This document shows positions 1-7,454 of a DNA stretch of 64,000 nt, piece after piece. The DNA is from Galbitalea sp036491035 (GTDB lineage Bacteria; Actinomycetota; Actinomycetes; Actinomycetales; Microbacteriaceae), in assembly GCA_036491035.1 (NCBI GenBank), contig DASXCU010000150.1:18759-82758 (forward strand), written 5' to 3'. Position 1 is the stretch's first letter, and each line of letters opens with the position of its first letter. The notes beneath the pieces are model-generated. The model ran no database searches. It was given only the letters and a program-made list of their open reading frames with translations, and was not told the origin of the DNA. Both the position numbers and the translations under genes were made by a program.

Positions 1-1
1 C

Positions 2-499
2 ATCGACTTCCAGCACGTCAAGCCCGGCAAGGGCGGCGCATTCGTGCGCACCAAGGTCAAGAACGTCATGACGGGAAAGGTCGTCGACCGCACGTTCAAC
101 GCGGGCGCCAAGATCGAGACCGAGACTGTCGATCGCAGCGACTTCCAGTACCTGTACAAGGACGGCGACGGCTACGTATTCATGAACACGAACGACTACG
201 ACCAGATCACCCTGAGCGCCGCTCAGGTCGGGGACGCCCCGAACTTCATGCTGGAGAACCAGAACGTCACGATCGCGCTTCACAATGGCGACCCGCTATA
301 CGTCGAGCTTCCGGCATCCGTGGTCCTCGAACTCACCTACACCGAGCCCGGGCTGCAGGGCGACCGTTCGTCGGCGGGAACCAAGCCGGGAACGCTCGAG
401 ACCGGGTATGAGATCCAGGTTCCACTGTTTCTCGAGCAGGGCACCAAGGTGAAGGTCGACACACGTGACGGCAGCTACCTCGGCCGCGTAAACGACTAG
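2..499 (+). CDS. efp: Elongation factor P (5' end outside window)
   Basis: EF-P binds ribosomes stalled at consecutive prolines, between the P and E sites, and promotes peptide bond formation. The reading frame is open from base 2 to the stop at 497-499, giving about 165 residues of a protein usually near 187, so roughly the first 20 residues lie upstream of the window. The visible start contains the KOW-domain loop KPGKGGAFVRTK, whose Lys in PGKGG matches the modified Lys34 of E. coli EF-P. The central VELP segment and C-terminal end (TRDGSYLGRVND) are typical of the family. The stop TAG shares its last base with the GTG of nusB, so the two are transcribed together. Confidence 0.97.
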   Translation: MDFQHVKPGKGGAFVRTKVKNVMTGKVVDRTFNAGAKIETETVDRSDFQYLYKDGDGYVFMNTNDYDQITLSAAQVGDAPNFMLENQNVTIALHNGDPLYVELPASVVLELTYTEPGLQGDRSSAGTKPGTLETGYEIQVPLFLEQGTKVKVDTRDGSYLGRVND

Positions 500-930
500 T
501 GGCGGAACGGGGTCCGGGTTCGCGCGGTAAGGCCCGCAAGCGCGCCATCGACGTGCTCTACGGAGCGGATGTCCGCGAGGAATCCATCAACGCTTCCCTG
601 CTCGCGGAGGAGAATCGCCAGCTCGCCGACCCGACACGCCGCGCGAACTCGTGGGCGTACGCGAAGCAGATCGTGCAGGGTGTGGCCGAACACGGCGACG
701 AGATCGACGAACTCATCGAGACGTACTCGCAGGGCTGGACGATCGAACGCATGCCCGCCGTGGATCGCGCGATAATCCGGATCGGTATCTGGGAGCTCCT
801 GTACAACCCGGAGGTTCCGGAGGGCGTGGCGATCTCAGAGGCGGTCGAGGAGGCGAAGTCGCTGTCGACGGAGGACTCCTCTGGATTCGTCAACGGGCTC
901 CTCGGACGGATCGCGGCGCTCCGCGCGTAG
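499..930 (+). CDS. nusB: Transcription antitermination factor NusB
   Basis: NusB forms a heterodimer with ribosomal protein S10 (NusE), binds boxA RNA and supports antitermination on rRNA operons. The 143-residue product has normal family length. It begins with the basic RKRAIDVLYGAD segment and carries conserved helices including WTIERMPAVDRAIIRIG and the C-terminal motif SSGFVNGLLGRI. The GTG start overlaps the efp stop by one base (TAGTG), and the efp-nusB order is the standard one in actinobacteria. In many relatives pyr genes follow directly, but here an M3 peptidase gene intervenes. Confidence 0.97.
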   Translation: MAERGPGSRGKARKRAIDVLYGADVREESINASLLAEENRQLADPTRRANSWAYAKQIVQGVAEHGDEIDELIETYSQGWTIERMPAVDRAIIRIGIWELLYNPEVPEGVAISEAVEEAKSLSTEDSSGFVNGLLGRIAALRA

Positions 931-937
931 CGTCTTC

Positions 938-943
938 TAGAGT
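938..943 (+). promoter_or_regulatory. -10 element of a probable leaderless promoter (M3 peptidase)
   Basis: TAGAGT ends six bases before the GTG at 950, so transcription would begin at or next to the start codon. It lies eight bases after the nusB stop, suggesting the peptidase gene has its own promoter. Confidence 0.5.
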
Positions 944-949
944 TCAGGA

Positions 950-2878
950 GTGAGCGATTCAATGCTGCCTCCCGTCTCCCTTCCGTCGGCCGCGAGTGCG
1001 TGGCCCGACTTTGTCCGGAACTGGGCCGATACCAATCTCGCTCGATCCGAGCGCGCTGTCGCGACCCTGACGGACGGGGAGAAGCGATCCGCGACGGACG
1101 TTCTGGACCTCTGGAACGAGTCGGAACTCGGGTTGCGGAACGCCGCCGGCTTTCTGGGCCTCCTGGCCGAGGTCCATCCCGACGAGACAGTGCGCGATCT
1201 CGCGGAGGAGGGCACTCAACGCGCCGTGAAGGCCTCGACCGAGCGCGGCCTGAATCAGGCGCTCTACGAGGTGCTGGCCGCCGTTACCGGATCGGCCCTC
1301 GATCCGCTCGACACCCGACTTCTGGACAAGGTACTGCTCGAGTTCCGTCGGAGCGGGATCGGACTCGATGAGCCAGCGCGGAACCGCCTGCGGGAGATCT
1401 CTGAGCGCTCCACCATCCTGGATCAGGACTTCTCGCGTGCCATCCGGGACGACGTGCGTTCCATCCACGTTCCCGCGTCCGCCCTGGAAGGACTCCCGGC
1501 CGACTATCTCGCGGCGCACCCGGTCGGCGACGACGGCCTCGCCACGATCACCACGGACTACCCGGACGCCGTGCCGTTCCGGATGTTCTCCCGCGACGCC
1601 GACGCTCGTCGCGCCCTGCTCATCGAATCGAACAATCGGGCGTGGCCAGGCAACGACGGGTTGCTCGGCGAGCTGCTCGATCTCCGCGCCGAGGAGGCGA
1701 CACTGCTGGGATATAACTCCTGGCCCGACTTCGATGCCGAGATCAAGATGGTGCGCAGCGCCGACGCGATCGACGACTTCATCCAGAAGCTTTCCGCGGC
1801 CGCGGACACCGCTGGCCGGCGCGACCGGCAGCGCCTGATCGAGCGCAGAGCGCAGGATGTGGCCGGAGCGATGACCATCGATGCGGCCGACGCGTCGTAC
1901 TACTCTGAGCTCGTTCGTCGCGAATCCTTCGACGTCGACTCGCAGGACCTGCGCGAGTACTTCGACTTCACGAAGGTGAAGCAGGGACTCCTCGATGTCA
2001 CGGGCCGACTGCTGGGGCTCGAGTACACGGCCGTTCCCGATGCCGCGACCTGGCACGAGGACGTCTCCGTCTACGACGTCGCGGTGAACGGACGACGCAT
2101 CGGACGGATCCACCTCGACCTCCATCCGCGGGAGGGCAAGTACAAGCACGCCGCAATGTTCGACATCACGCAGGGCATCGCAGGAGAGCAGCTCGCCGAG
2201 GGCGCGCTGGTGTGCAACTTCCCGACCGGGTTGATGGAACACTCGCATGTCACGACGCTCTTCCATGAGTTCGGTCACCTCGTGCACCACATCGTCTCGA
2301 ACGACCAGAAGTACGCCAACTTCGCTGGCATCTCCACCGAGTGGGACTTCGTCGAAGCGCCATCCCAGATGCTCGAGGAGTGGGCGTGGGACCCCGGCGT
2401 TCTGCAGACGTTCGCGACCAATGCGGAGGGCCGTCCCATCCCGACCGACCTGGTCGAGCGGATGCGCGCGGCCGATGAATTCGGAAACGGCCTGTTCGTT
2501 CGCACTCAAACGTTCTACTCTGCGGTCTCGTTCTATCTCCACCGCGATCGACCGGCCGATCGCACGTCCGAGATCGAGCGACTGCAGGACACTTACGACC
2601 TGTACGCCTACGTTCCGGGCACGCACTTCCAGGCGTCGTTCGGCCACCTGACCGGGTACTCGTCCGCCTATTACACATACATGTGGAGCCTGGTCATCGC
2701 GAAAGACCTGTTCTCCGCCTTCAACCGCGACGACCTGTTCGATCCATCCGTGGCCGGACGCTATCGTGACCTCGTGCTCGCACCCGGCGGCAGCAAGGAT
2801 GCCGCGGAGCTAGTGCGCGACTTTCTGGGTCGCGACTACTCATTCGACGCGTTCGCGGGGTGGCTGAACGCGAGCTAG
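950..2878 (+). CDS. M3 family zinc oligopeptidase (Dcp/thimet-like)
   Basis: This is a cytosolic metallopeptidase of family M3 (peptidyl-dipeptidase Dcp/oligopeptidase A/thimet oligopeptidase group), which degrades short peptides. The 642-residue length fits the family. The zinc site is the HEFGH motif at residues 439-443, followed by the glutamate-bearing stretch FVEAPSQMLEEW that supplies the third ligand. The C-terminal region has the substrate-binding GYSSAYYTYMWS segment typical of M3. The start is GTG at 950, directly placed for a leaderless transcript. I cannot tell Dcp from OpdA-like specificity from sequence alone. The gene sits between nusB and the pyr operon without obvious functional link to either. 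Confidence 0.93.
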   Translation: MSDSMLPPVSLPSAASAWPDFVRNWADTNLARSERAVATLTDGEKRSATDVLDLWNESELGLRNAAGFLGLLAEVHPDETVRDLAEEGTQRAVKASTERGLNQALYEVLAAVTGSALDPLDTRLLDKVLLEFRRSGIGLDEPARNRLREISERSTILDQDFSRAIRDDVRSIHVPASALEGLPADYLAAHPVGDDGLATITTDYPDAVPFRMFSRDADARRALLIESNNRAWPGNDGLLGELLDLRAEEATLLGYNSWPDFDAEIKMVRSADAIDDFIQKLSAAADTAGRRDRQRLIERRAQDVAGAMTIDAADASYYSELVRRESFDVDSQDLREYFDFTKVKQGLLDVTGRLLGLEYTAVPDAATWHEDVSVYDVAVNGRRIGRIHLDLHPREGKYKHAAMFDITQGIAGEQLAEGALVCNFPTGLMEHSHVTTLFHEFGHLVHHIVSNDQKYANFAGISTEWDFVEAPSQMLEEWAWDPGVLQTFATNAEGRPIPTDLVERMRAADEFGNGLFVRTQTFYSAVSFYLHRDRPADRTSEIERLQDTYDLYAYVPGTHFQASFGHLTGYSSAYYTYMWSLVIAKDLFSAFNRDDLFDPSVAGRYRDLVLAPGGSKDAAELVRDFLGRDYSFDAFAGWLNAS

Positions 2879-2913
2879 TCTCGGACCGACGCTGAGAGGC
2901 CCGCGAGGCCTGC

Positions 2914-2919
2914 TAACGT
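2914..2919 (+). promoter_or_regulatory. Candidate -10 of the pyr operon promoter
   Basis: TAACGT lies in the gap after the M3 peptidase gene. A start site about seven bases downstream (near 2926) would give a leader of about 50 bases containing the whole PyrR-binding hairpin. Position and consensus are the only evidence. Confidence 0.4.
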
Positions 2920-2933
2920 AGAGCCAACAGACA

Positions 2934-2969
2934 TCCTTTAAGTTCCGTCCAGAGAGGCGGGGAAGGAGG
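2934..2969 (+). promoter_or_regulatory. PyrR-binding RNA hairpin overlapping the pyrR Shine-Dalgarno
   Basis: The loop sequence TCCAGAGAGGC at 2948-2958 matches the conserved PyrR-recognised loop known from Bacillus and mycobacterial pyr leaders. The flanks can pair: TTCC (2943-2946) with GGAA (2961-2964), and below an internal bulge TCC (2934-2936) with GGA (2965-2967). The 3' arm includes the ribosome binding site AAGGAGG (2963-2969), five bases before the GTG of pyrR. No terminator follows. UMP-bound PyrR would be expected to stabilise the hairpin and block translation, the mechanism reported for mycobacterial pyrR, rather than attenuation as in Bacillus. The pairing and motif are visible; the mechanism is inferred. 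Confidence 0.8.
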
Positions 2970-2974
2970 TCAGA

Positions 2975-3505
2975 GTGACTGCACGCACTGTTTTGCAGCC
3001 CGCTGACATCACGCGAGCGTTGACTCGGATCTCCCACGAGATCCTGGAGTCCAATCGCGAGTCGCTGGACACGGTGATCCTGGGAATTCCGACGCGCGGG
3101 GTGATCCTCGCCGACCGGATCGGCGCAACCCTGAAAGCCGCCACCGACGTGACCGTCGAGGTCGGCTCGCTCGACGTCACCATGTACCGCGACGACCTCG
3201 GTCGGAAGCCCACTCGCGCACCGGCCAAAACGGCGGTTCCCGCCAGCGGCATCGACGGCAAACTCGTCGTGCTCGTCGACGATGTGCTGTATTCCGGGCG
3301 CACGATCCGGGCCGCACTCGACGCGCTCAGCGCAATCGGCCGACCGCGTTACGTGCGTCTCGCAACGCTGGTGGACCGCGGTCATCGGGAACTTCCGATC
3401 CGCCCCGACTACATCGGCAAGAATCTCCCCACTGCGGACGGTGAGCGCGTGCACGTCCGCCTCGCCGAAATCGACGGTGTCGAGGAAGTGACGATCGAGT
3501 CATGA
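2975..3505 (+). CDS. pyrR: Bifunctional pyr operon regulator/uracil phosphoribosyltransferase PyrR
   Basis: PyrR binds pyr mRNA when UMP is high and has a secondary uracil phosphoribosyltransferase activity. The 176-residue length is normal. The type I phosphoribosyltransferase PRPP loop VVLVDDVLYSGRT is at residues 98-110. The strand motif VILGIPTRGVILA and the MYRDDL region typical of PyrR precede it. GTG at 2975 is chosen because AAGGAGG ends five bases upstream. It is the first gene of the pyr operon and its stop overlaps the pyrB start by four bases. An autoregulatory RNA hairpin lies directly upstream. Confidence 0.97.
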   Translation: MTARTVLQPADITRALTRISHEILESNRESLDTVILGIPTRGVILADRIGATLKAATDVTVEVGSLDVTMYRDDLGRKPTRAPAKTAVPASGIDGKLVVLVDDVLYSGRTIRAALDALSAIGRPRYVRLATLVDRGHRELPIRPDYIGKNLPTADGERVHVRLAEIDGVEEVTIES

Positions 3506-4452
3506 GACACCTCCTGAGCACGAAGGATCTGGACCAGGCCGCGGCAGTGGGCATCCTCGATGTCGCGGAGGACATGGCGGACGTAGCTACGCGCGAGGTC
3601 AAGAAACTCCCGACACTCCGCGGCAAGACCGTCATCAACCTGTTTTTCGAGGACTCGACCCGCACGCGAACGAGCTTCGAGCTCGCGGCCAAACGACTCT
3701 CCGCCGATCTCGTCAACTTCAGCGCGAAGGGCTCGAGTGTCTCCAAGGGCGAGGGGCTGAAGGACACCGCCCAGACGCTCGCGGCGATGGGCGCGGATGC
3801 GGTGGTGATCCGGCACTCGTCGTCCGGTGCGGCCCAGGTGCTGGCGGAGAGCGACTGGATCGACGCGGCAGTGCTGAACGCTGGCGACGGGACGCACGAG
3901 CATCCCACCCAGGCACTGCTCGACGCCTTCACGATGCGCAAACGGCTTCACGGTGATGCCTCTCGCGGCAAAGACCTGAACGGGCTCAACGTCACAATCG
4001 TGGGCGACATCCTGCACTCGCGGGTCGCACGCTCCAACGTCTGGCTGCTCGCAACGCTCGGTGCCCACGTAAGAGTCGTCGCGCCGGCGACCCTGCTGCC
4101 GTCCGGAATCGACGGCTGGCCGGTCTCCGTCGGCTACGACCTAGACGCCGCCATCGACGACAACCCCGATGTCGTGATGATGCTTCGCATCCAGGCCGAA
4201 CGGATGCAGGCAGCGTTCTTCCCGAACTCGCGTGAGTACTCGCGCGAGTGGGGACTGGACGACGAACGGGTCGCCCGGCTGCGCCCCGATACGATGGTGA
4301 TGCATCCTGGGCCGATGGTCCGCGGGCTGGAAATATCCGCCGGCGCGGCCGATTCGGCTCGCTCGACGGTGCTCGAACAGGTTGCCAATGGGGTTTCGAT
4401 AAGGATGGCCGTGCTCTACCTGCTGCTGGCAAGTGAAGGCGGTGAGCGGTGA
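3502..4452 (+). CDS. pyrB: Aspartate carbamoyltransferase catalytic subunit
   Basis: Transfers the carbamoyl group from carbamoyl phosphate to aspartate, the committed step of pyrimidine synthesis. The 316-residue product has the carbamoyl phosphate loop STRTR at residues 52-56 in FFEDSTRTRTSFE, and HPTQALLDAF at about 134-143. Actinobacterial ATCases usually work with dihydroorotase and lack a PyrI regulatory subunit; no pyrI gene is seen here. The ATG overlaps the pyrR stop by four bases, and the end overlaps pyrC by four bases. Confidence 0.98.
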   Translation: MRHLLSTKDLDQAAAVGILDVAEDMADVATREVKKLPTLRGKTVINLFFEDSTRTRTSFELAAKRLSADLVNFSAKGSSVSKGEGLKDTAQTLAAMGADAVVIRHSSSGAAQVLAESDWIDAAVLNAGDGTHEHPTQALLDAFTMRKRLHGDASRGKDLNGLNVTIVGDILHSRVARSNVWLLATLGAHVRVVAPATLLPSGIDGWPVSVGYDLDAAIDDNPDVVMMLRIQAERMQAAFFPNSREYSREWGLDDERVARLRPDTMVMHPGPMVRGLEISAGAADSARSTVLEQVANGVSIRMAVLYLLLASEGGER

Positions 4453-5777
4453 ACCTCGTCCTCAGGGGCGTGACCCTTCCCGACGGCTCGACCACGGACC
4501 TTTTCGTGACCGATGGCCGCTTCGCCGAGAGCGCTGGCACGAAGGCAACGGTGATCGATGCCGCCGGCCTCCTCGCGCTACCGGGCCTCGTCGACCTGCA
4601 CACCCACCTGCGCGAGCCGGGGTTCGAGCAGAGCGAGACCGTGCTGACCGGCACTCGTGCCGCCGCGGCCGGCGGGTTTACGGCGGTGCATGCCATGGCG
4701 AATACCTCGCCCGTGGCCGATACGGCGGGCGTCGTCGAACAGGTCCACTCTCTCGGCGCGCGGCACGGCTATGCGACGGTCCGCCCGATCGGCGCGGTCA
4801 CGATGGGGCTGGCGGGGGAGCGACTCAGCGAAATCGGCGCGATGGCCAGTTCTCGCGCCCGAGTCAGCGTGTTCTCCGACGACGGGAAGTGCGTTTCGGA
4901 TGCGCTCCTGATGCGGCGCGCGCTCGAGTACGTCAAAACCTTCGGCGGCGTCATCGCCCAGCACGCCCAGGAGCCACGGCTCACCGAGAACGCGCAGATG
5001 AACGAGGGTGAGCTCTCCGGGGAACTCGGCCTCACCGGCTGGCCGGCCGTCGCCGAGGAAGCCATCATCGCCCGCGATGTGCTTCTCGCCCAGCACGTCG
5101 GTGCCCGCCTCCACGTCTGCCACGTGTCGACCGCGGGCTCCGTGGATGTCGTGCGCTGGGCCAAGGCACGGGGAATCGACGTCACAGCCGAGGCAACCCC
5201 CCACCACCTGCTTCTCACCGAGGACCTCGCGCGCTCGTACGACTCGCGCTTCAAGGTCAATCCGCCGCTGCGCCGGGACGAGGATGTGCGGGCGCTCCGC
5301 GAAGCGGTCGCCGACGGCACCATTGACATCGTCGCGACCGACCACGCCCCGCACCCTCTCGAGTCGAAGGAGTGCACCTGGGACGAGGCATCCTTCGGCA
5401 TGGTGGGTCTCGAGTCGGCGCTGAGCGTCGTGCAGCTGGCCCTGGTCGACTCCGGACTCATCGGCTGGTCAGATGTCGCCCGCATCCTGTCGTCGAAGCC
5501 GGCGGAAATCGGCGGCCTGCCGGGATACGCTGCGCCCTTCGCAATCGGAAGCCCGGCCAACGTCACGCTCCACGACGCATCGTTCAGTCGAGTGTTCGCT
5601 CTCGACGACCTGTACGGCAAGGGACGGAACACCCCCTACCTGGGGCGGACCCTGCCGGGCCGCATCATCACCACGATCCACAACGGCTATCCGACGGTGC
5701 AGGGCGGCGCACTCGTCGAGCCAGACCAAGTCGCAGCCCACGCCGCCGAATTCACCGCAGGGAACCCCAGTGCATAG
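4449..5777 (+). CDS. pyrC: Dihydroorotase
   Basis: Cyclises carbamoyl aspartate to dihydroorotate. The 442-residue length and motifs fit the longer class of dihydroorotases in the amidohydrolase superfamily. Metal-binding HTHLREPG is at residues 51-58, further ligands lie in QHAQEP and HVCHVSTAGS, and the catalytic aspartate is in TDHAPH (about D298). The start is GTG at 4449, overlapping pyrB by four bases. The end overlaps the next gene by eight bases. Confidence 0.98.
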   Translation: MNLVLRGVTLPDGSTTDLFVTDGRFAESAGTKATVIDAAGLLALPGLVDLHTHLREPGFEQSETVLTGTRAAAAGGFTAVHAMANTSPVADTAGVVEQVHSLGARHGYATVRPIGAVTMGLAGERLSEIGAMASSRARVSVFSDDGKCVSDALLMRRALEYVKTFGGVIAQHAQEPRLTENAQMNEGELSGELGLTGWPAVAEEAIIARDVLLAQHVGARLHVCHVSTAGSVDVVRWAKARGIDVTAEATPHHLLLTEDLARSYDSRFKVNPPLRRDEDVRALREAVADGTIDIVATDHAPHPLESKECTWDEASFGMVGLESALSVVQLALVDSGLIGWSDVARILSSKPAEIGGLPGYAAPFAIGSPANVTLHDASFSRVFALDDLYGKGRNTPYLGRTLPGRIITTIHNGYPTVQGGALVEPDQVAAHAAEFTAGNPSA

Positions 5778-6300
5778 CGCCATTTTTCTCCTCAATATCG
5801 ATGACAACGCCACGCGGTCGATGCTGCTGACGTGTGTGCTCATCGGCTTCATCGTGATCGTCGGTCTGGCGATCCTCGGCTGGCTCATGCGACGCCGTCG
5901 CCAACGGAACATTCCGGCGACCGAGCCTCTGCCCGCGGACATCGGCACCGTTCGCGGCGAGTTCGAGGGCTTCTACGTCTCCACCACGCTCGATGGAGAA
6001 CCGCTCAATCGGGTCGCTGTCCGCGGACTCGGTTTCCGTTCGCGCGCGACGATCGCGGTGGCCGATGCCGGTGTCGTGCTCGCGCTGCCCGGGAACAACG
6101 TCTTTATCCCGCGCGACTCCGTCCGCGAAGTGACGCGCTCCAACTACACGATCGACCGGGTCGTCGAACCGGGCGGACTCGTGCTGCTCGCCTGGACTCT
6201 CGGTGACCAAAAACTCGACAGCTACCTGCGAGTCGAAGACAACGACGGGCTCGAGTTCGCGCTCGTCAGCCTGCTCCCAACCGGAAAGAAGGCGCAGTGA
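5770..6300 (+). CDS. Single-pass membrane protein of the pyr operon, PH-like domain predicted
   Basis: This 176-residue protein has one strong membrane segment (about residues 18-40), then a basic RRRRQRN stretch and a roughly 130-residue cytoplasmic part rich in beta-strand patterns. That layout resembles the small PH-like membrane protein found between pyrC and carA in many actinobacteria (for example at the Rv1382 position in Mycobacterium tuberculosis). Its function is unknown. GTG at 5770 is selected because it overlaps the pyrC stop by eight bases and leaves a complete membrane segment; longer in-frame openings upstream are within pyrC. It overlaps carA by four bases, so it is fixed within the operon. 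Confidence 0.8.
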   Translation: MHSAIFLLNIDDNATRSMLLTCVLIGFIVIVGLAILGWLMRRRRQRNIPATEPLPADIGTVRGEFEGFYVSTTLDGEPLNRVAVRGLGFRSRATIAVADAGVVLALPGNNVFIPRDSVREVTRSNYTIDRVVEPGGLVLLAWTLGDQKLDSYLRVEDNDGLEFALVSLLPTGKKAQ

Positions 6301-7454
6301 CGATCGAGCCTGCCGTACTCGTCCTTGAGGACGGAACCCGGTACAGCGGCCACGCCTATGGCGCCAGGGGAACCGCGTTCGGCGAGGTCGTCTTCGCGAC
6401 CGGGATGACCGGGTACCAGGAGACCCTGACGGACCCCAGCTATGCGGGGCAGATCGTCGTGATGACGGCGCCGCACATCGGCAACACCGGCGTGAACGAC
6501 GAGGACCCGGAGTCATCCCGGATCTGGGTGTCCGGATATGTCGTGCGGGATCCGTCCCGAGTTGTCTCCAACCATCGCGCGACCCGCTCACTCGACGAGA
6601 ACCTGGTCGACGAGAACGTGGTCGGCATCAGCGGGATCGACACGCGGGCGGTGACGCGCCGCCTGCGGGACGCCGGAGTCATGCGCGGCGGGATCTTCTC
6701 CGGTTCAGATGCCCAGCTCGCACCCGAGGATCAACTCGCGCTGGTGGCGGGCTCCTCATCGATGGTCGGACAAAACCTGTCCTCGGTGGTCTCTACGACC
6801 GACGGATACACGCTTGCTGCCGAAGGCGATCGGGTCGGAAGTGTCGCCGTCCTGGACCTCGGGGTGAAGACGTCGACGCTCCGCTATCTCGCGGCGCGCG
6901 GCTTCGATGTGAACGTGGTCCCGCAGACGATCACGCTCGAGGACCTGCTCGCCGCCCGGCCGGACGCGGTGTTCTTCTCGAACGGCCCCGGCGACCCGGG
7001 CGCATCCGACCGGCACGTCGAGTTGCTGCAGGGCGTGCTCCGGGAGGGCCTGCCATTCTTCGGGATCTGTTTCGGTAACCAACTGCTCGGGCGCGCACTC
7101 GGTTTCGGCACCTACAAGCTCCCGTTCGGCCACCGCGGCATCAATCAGCCGGTCGTCGATGTCTCGACCGGTCGTACCGAGATCACCAGCCACAATCACG
7201 GCTTTGCAGTGGATGCGCCGATCGGCGAGGTCACCCAGTCGCCGGCCGGCTTCGGTCGCGTCGAGGTGAGCCACGTGAACCTGAACGACAACGTCGTCGA
7301 GGGACTCAACGCCCTCGACATCCCCGCCTTCTCGGTGCAGTACCACCCGGAAGCGGCCGCCGGTCCGCACGATGCCAACTACCTGTTCGACCGCTTTCGA
7401 GACCTCGTGGTCTCGCGCCCTTCGACGAACTCAGCGACCGGAGAGGTTAACTAA
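6297..7454 (+). CDS. carA: Carbamoyl phosphate synthase small (glutaminase) subunit
   Basis: Hydrolyses glutamine and passes ammonia to CarB. The 385-residue protein has an N-terminal CarA-specific domain and a C-terminal class I amidotransferase domain. The nucleophile is Cys258 in GICFGNQLLGRALG, and the catalytic His-Glu pair is in FSVQYHPEAA. The F and N in GICFGNQ differ from the GICLGHQ of enterobacteria, but this variant is familiar in actinobacteria as far as I recall. GTG at 6297 overlaps the upstream gene by four bases; the stop TAA shares its last base with the carB ATG. Confidence 0.98.
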   Translation: MTIEPAVLVLEDGTRYSGHAYGARGTAFGEVVFATGMTGYQETLTDPSYAGQIVVMTAPHIGNTGVNDEDPESSRIWVSGYVVRDPSRVVSNHRATRSLDENLVDENVVGISGIDTRAVTRRLRDAGVMRGGIFSGSDAQLAPEDQLALVAGSSSMVGQNLSSVVSTTDGYTLAAEGDRVGSVAVLDLGVKTSTLRYLAARGFDVNVVPQTITLEDLLAARPDAVFFSNGPGDPGASDRHVELLQGVLREGLPFFGICFGNQLLGRALGFGTYKLPFGHRGINQPVVDVSTGRTEITSHNHGFAVDAPIGEVTQSPAGFGRVEVSHVNLNDNVVEGLNALDIPAFSVQYHPEAAAGPHDANYLFDRFRDLVVSRPSTNSATGEVN

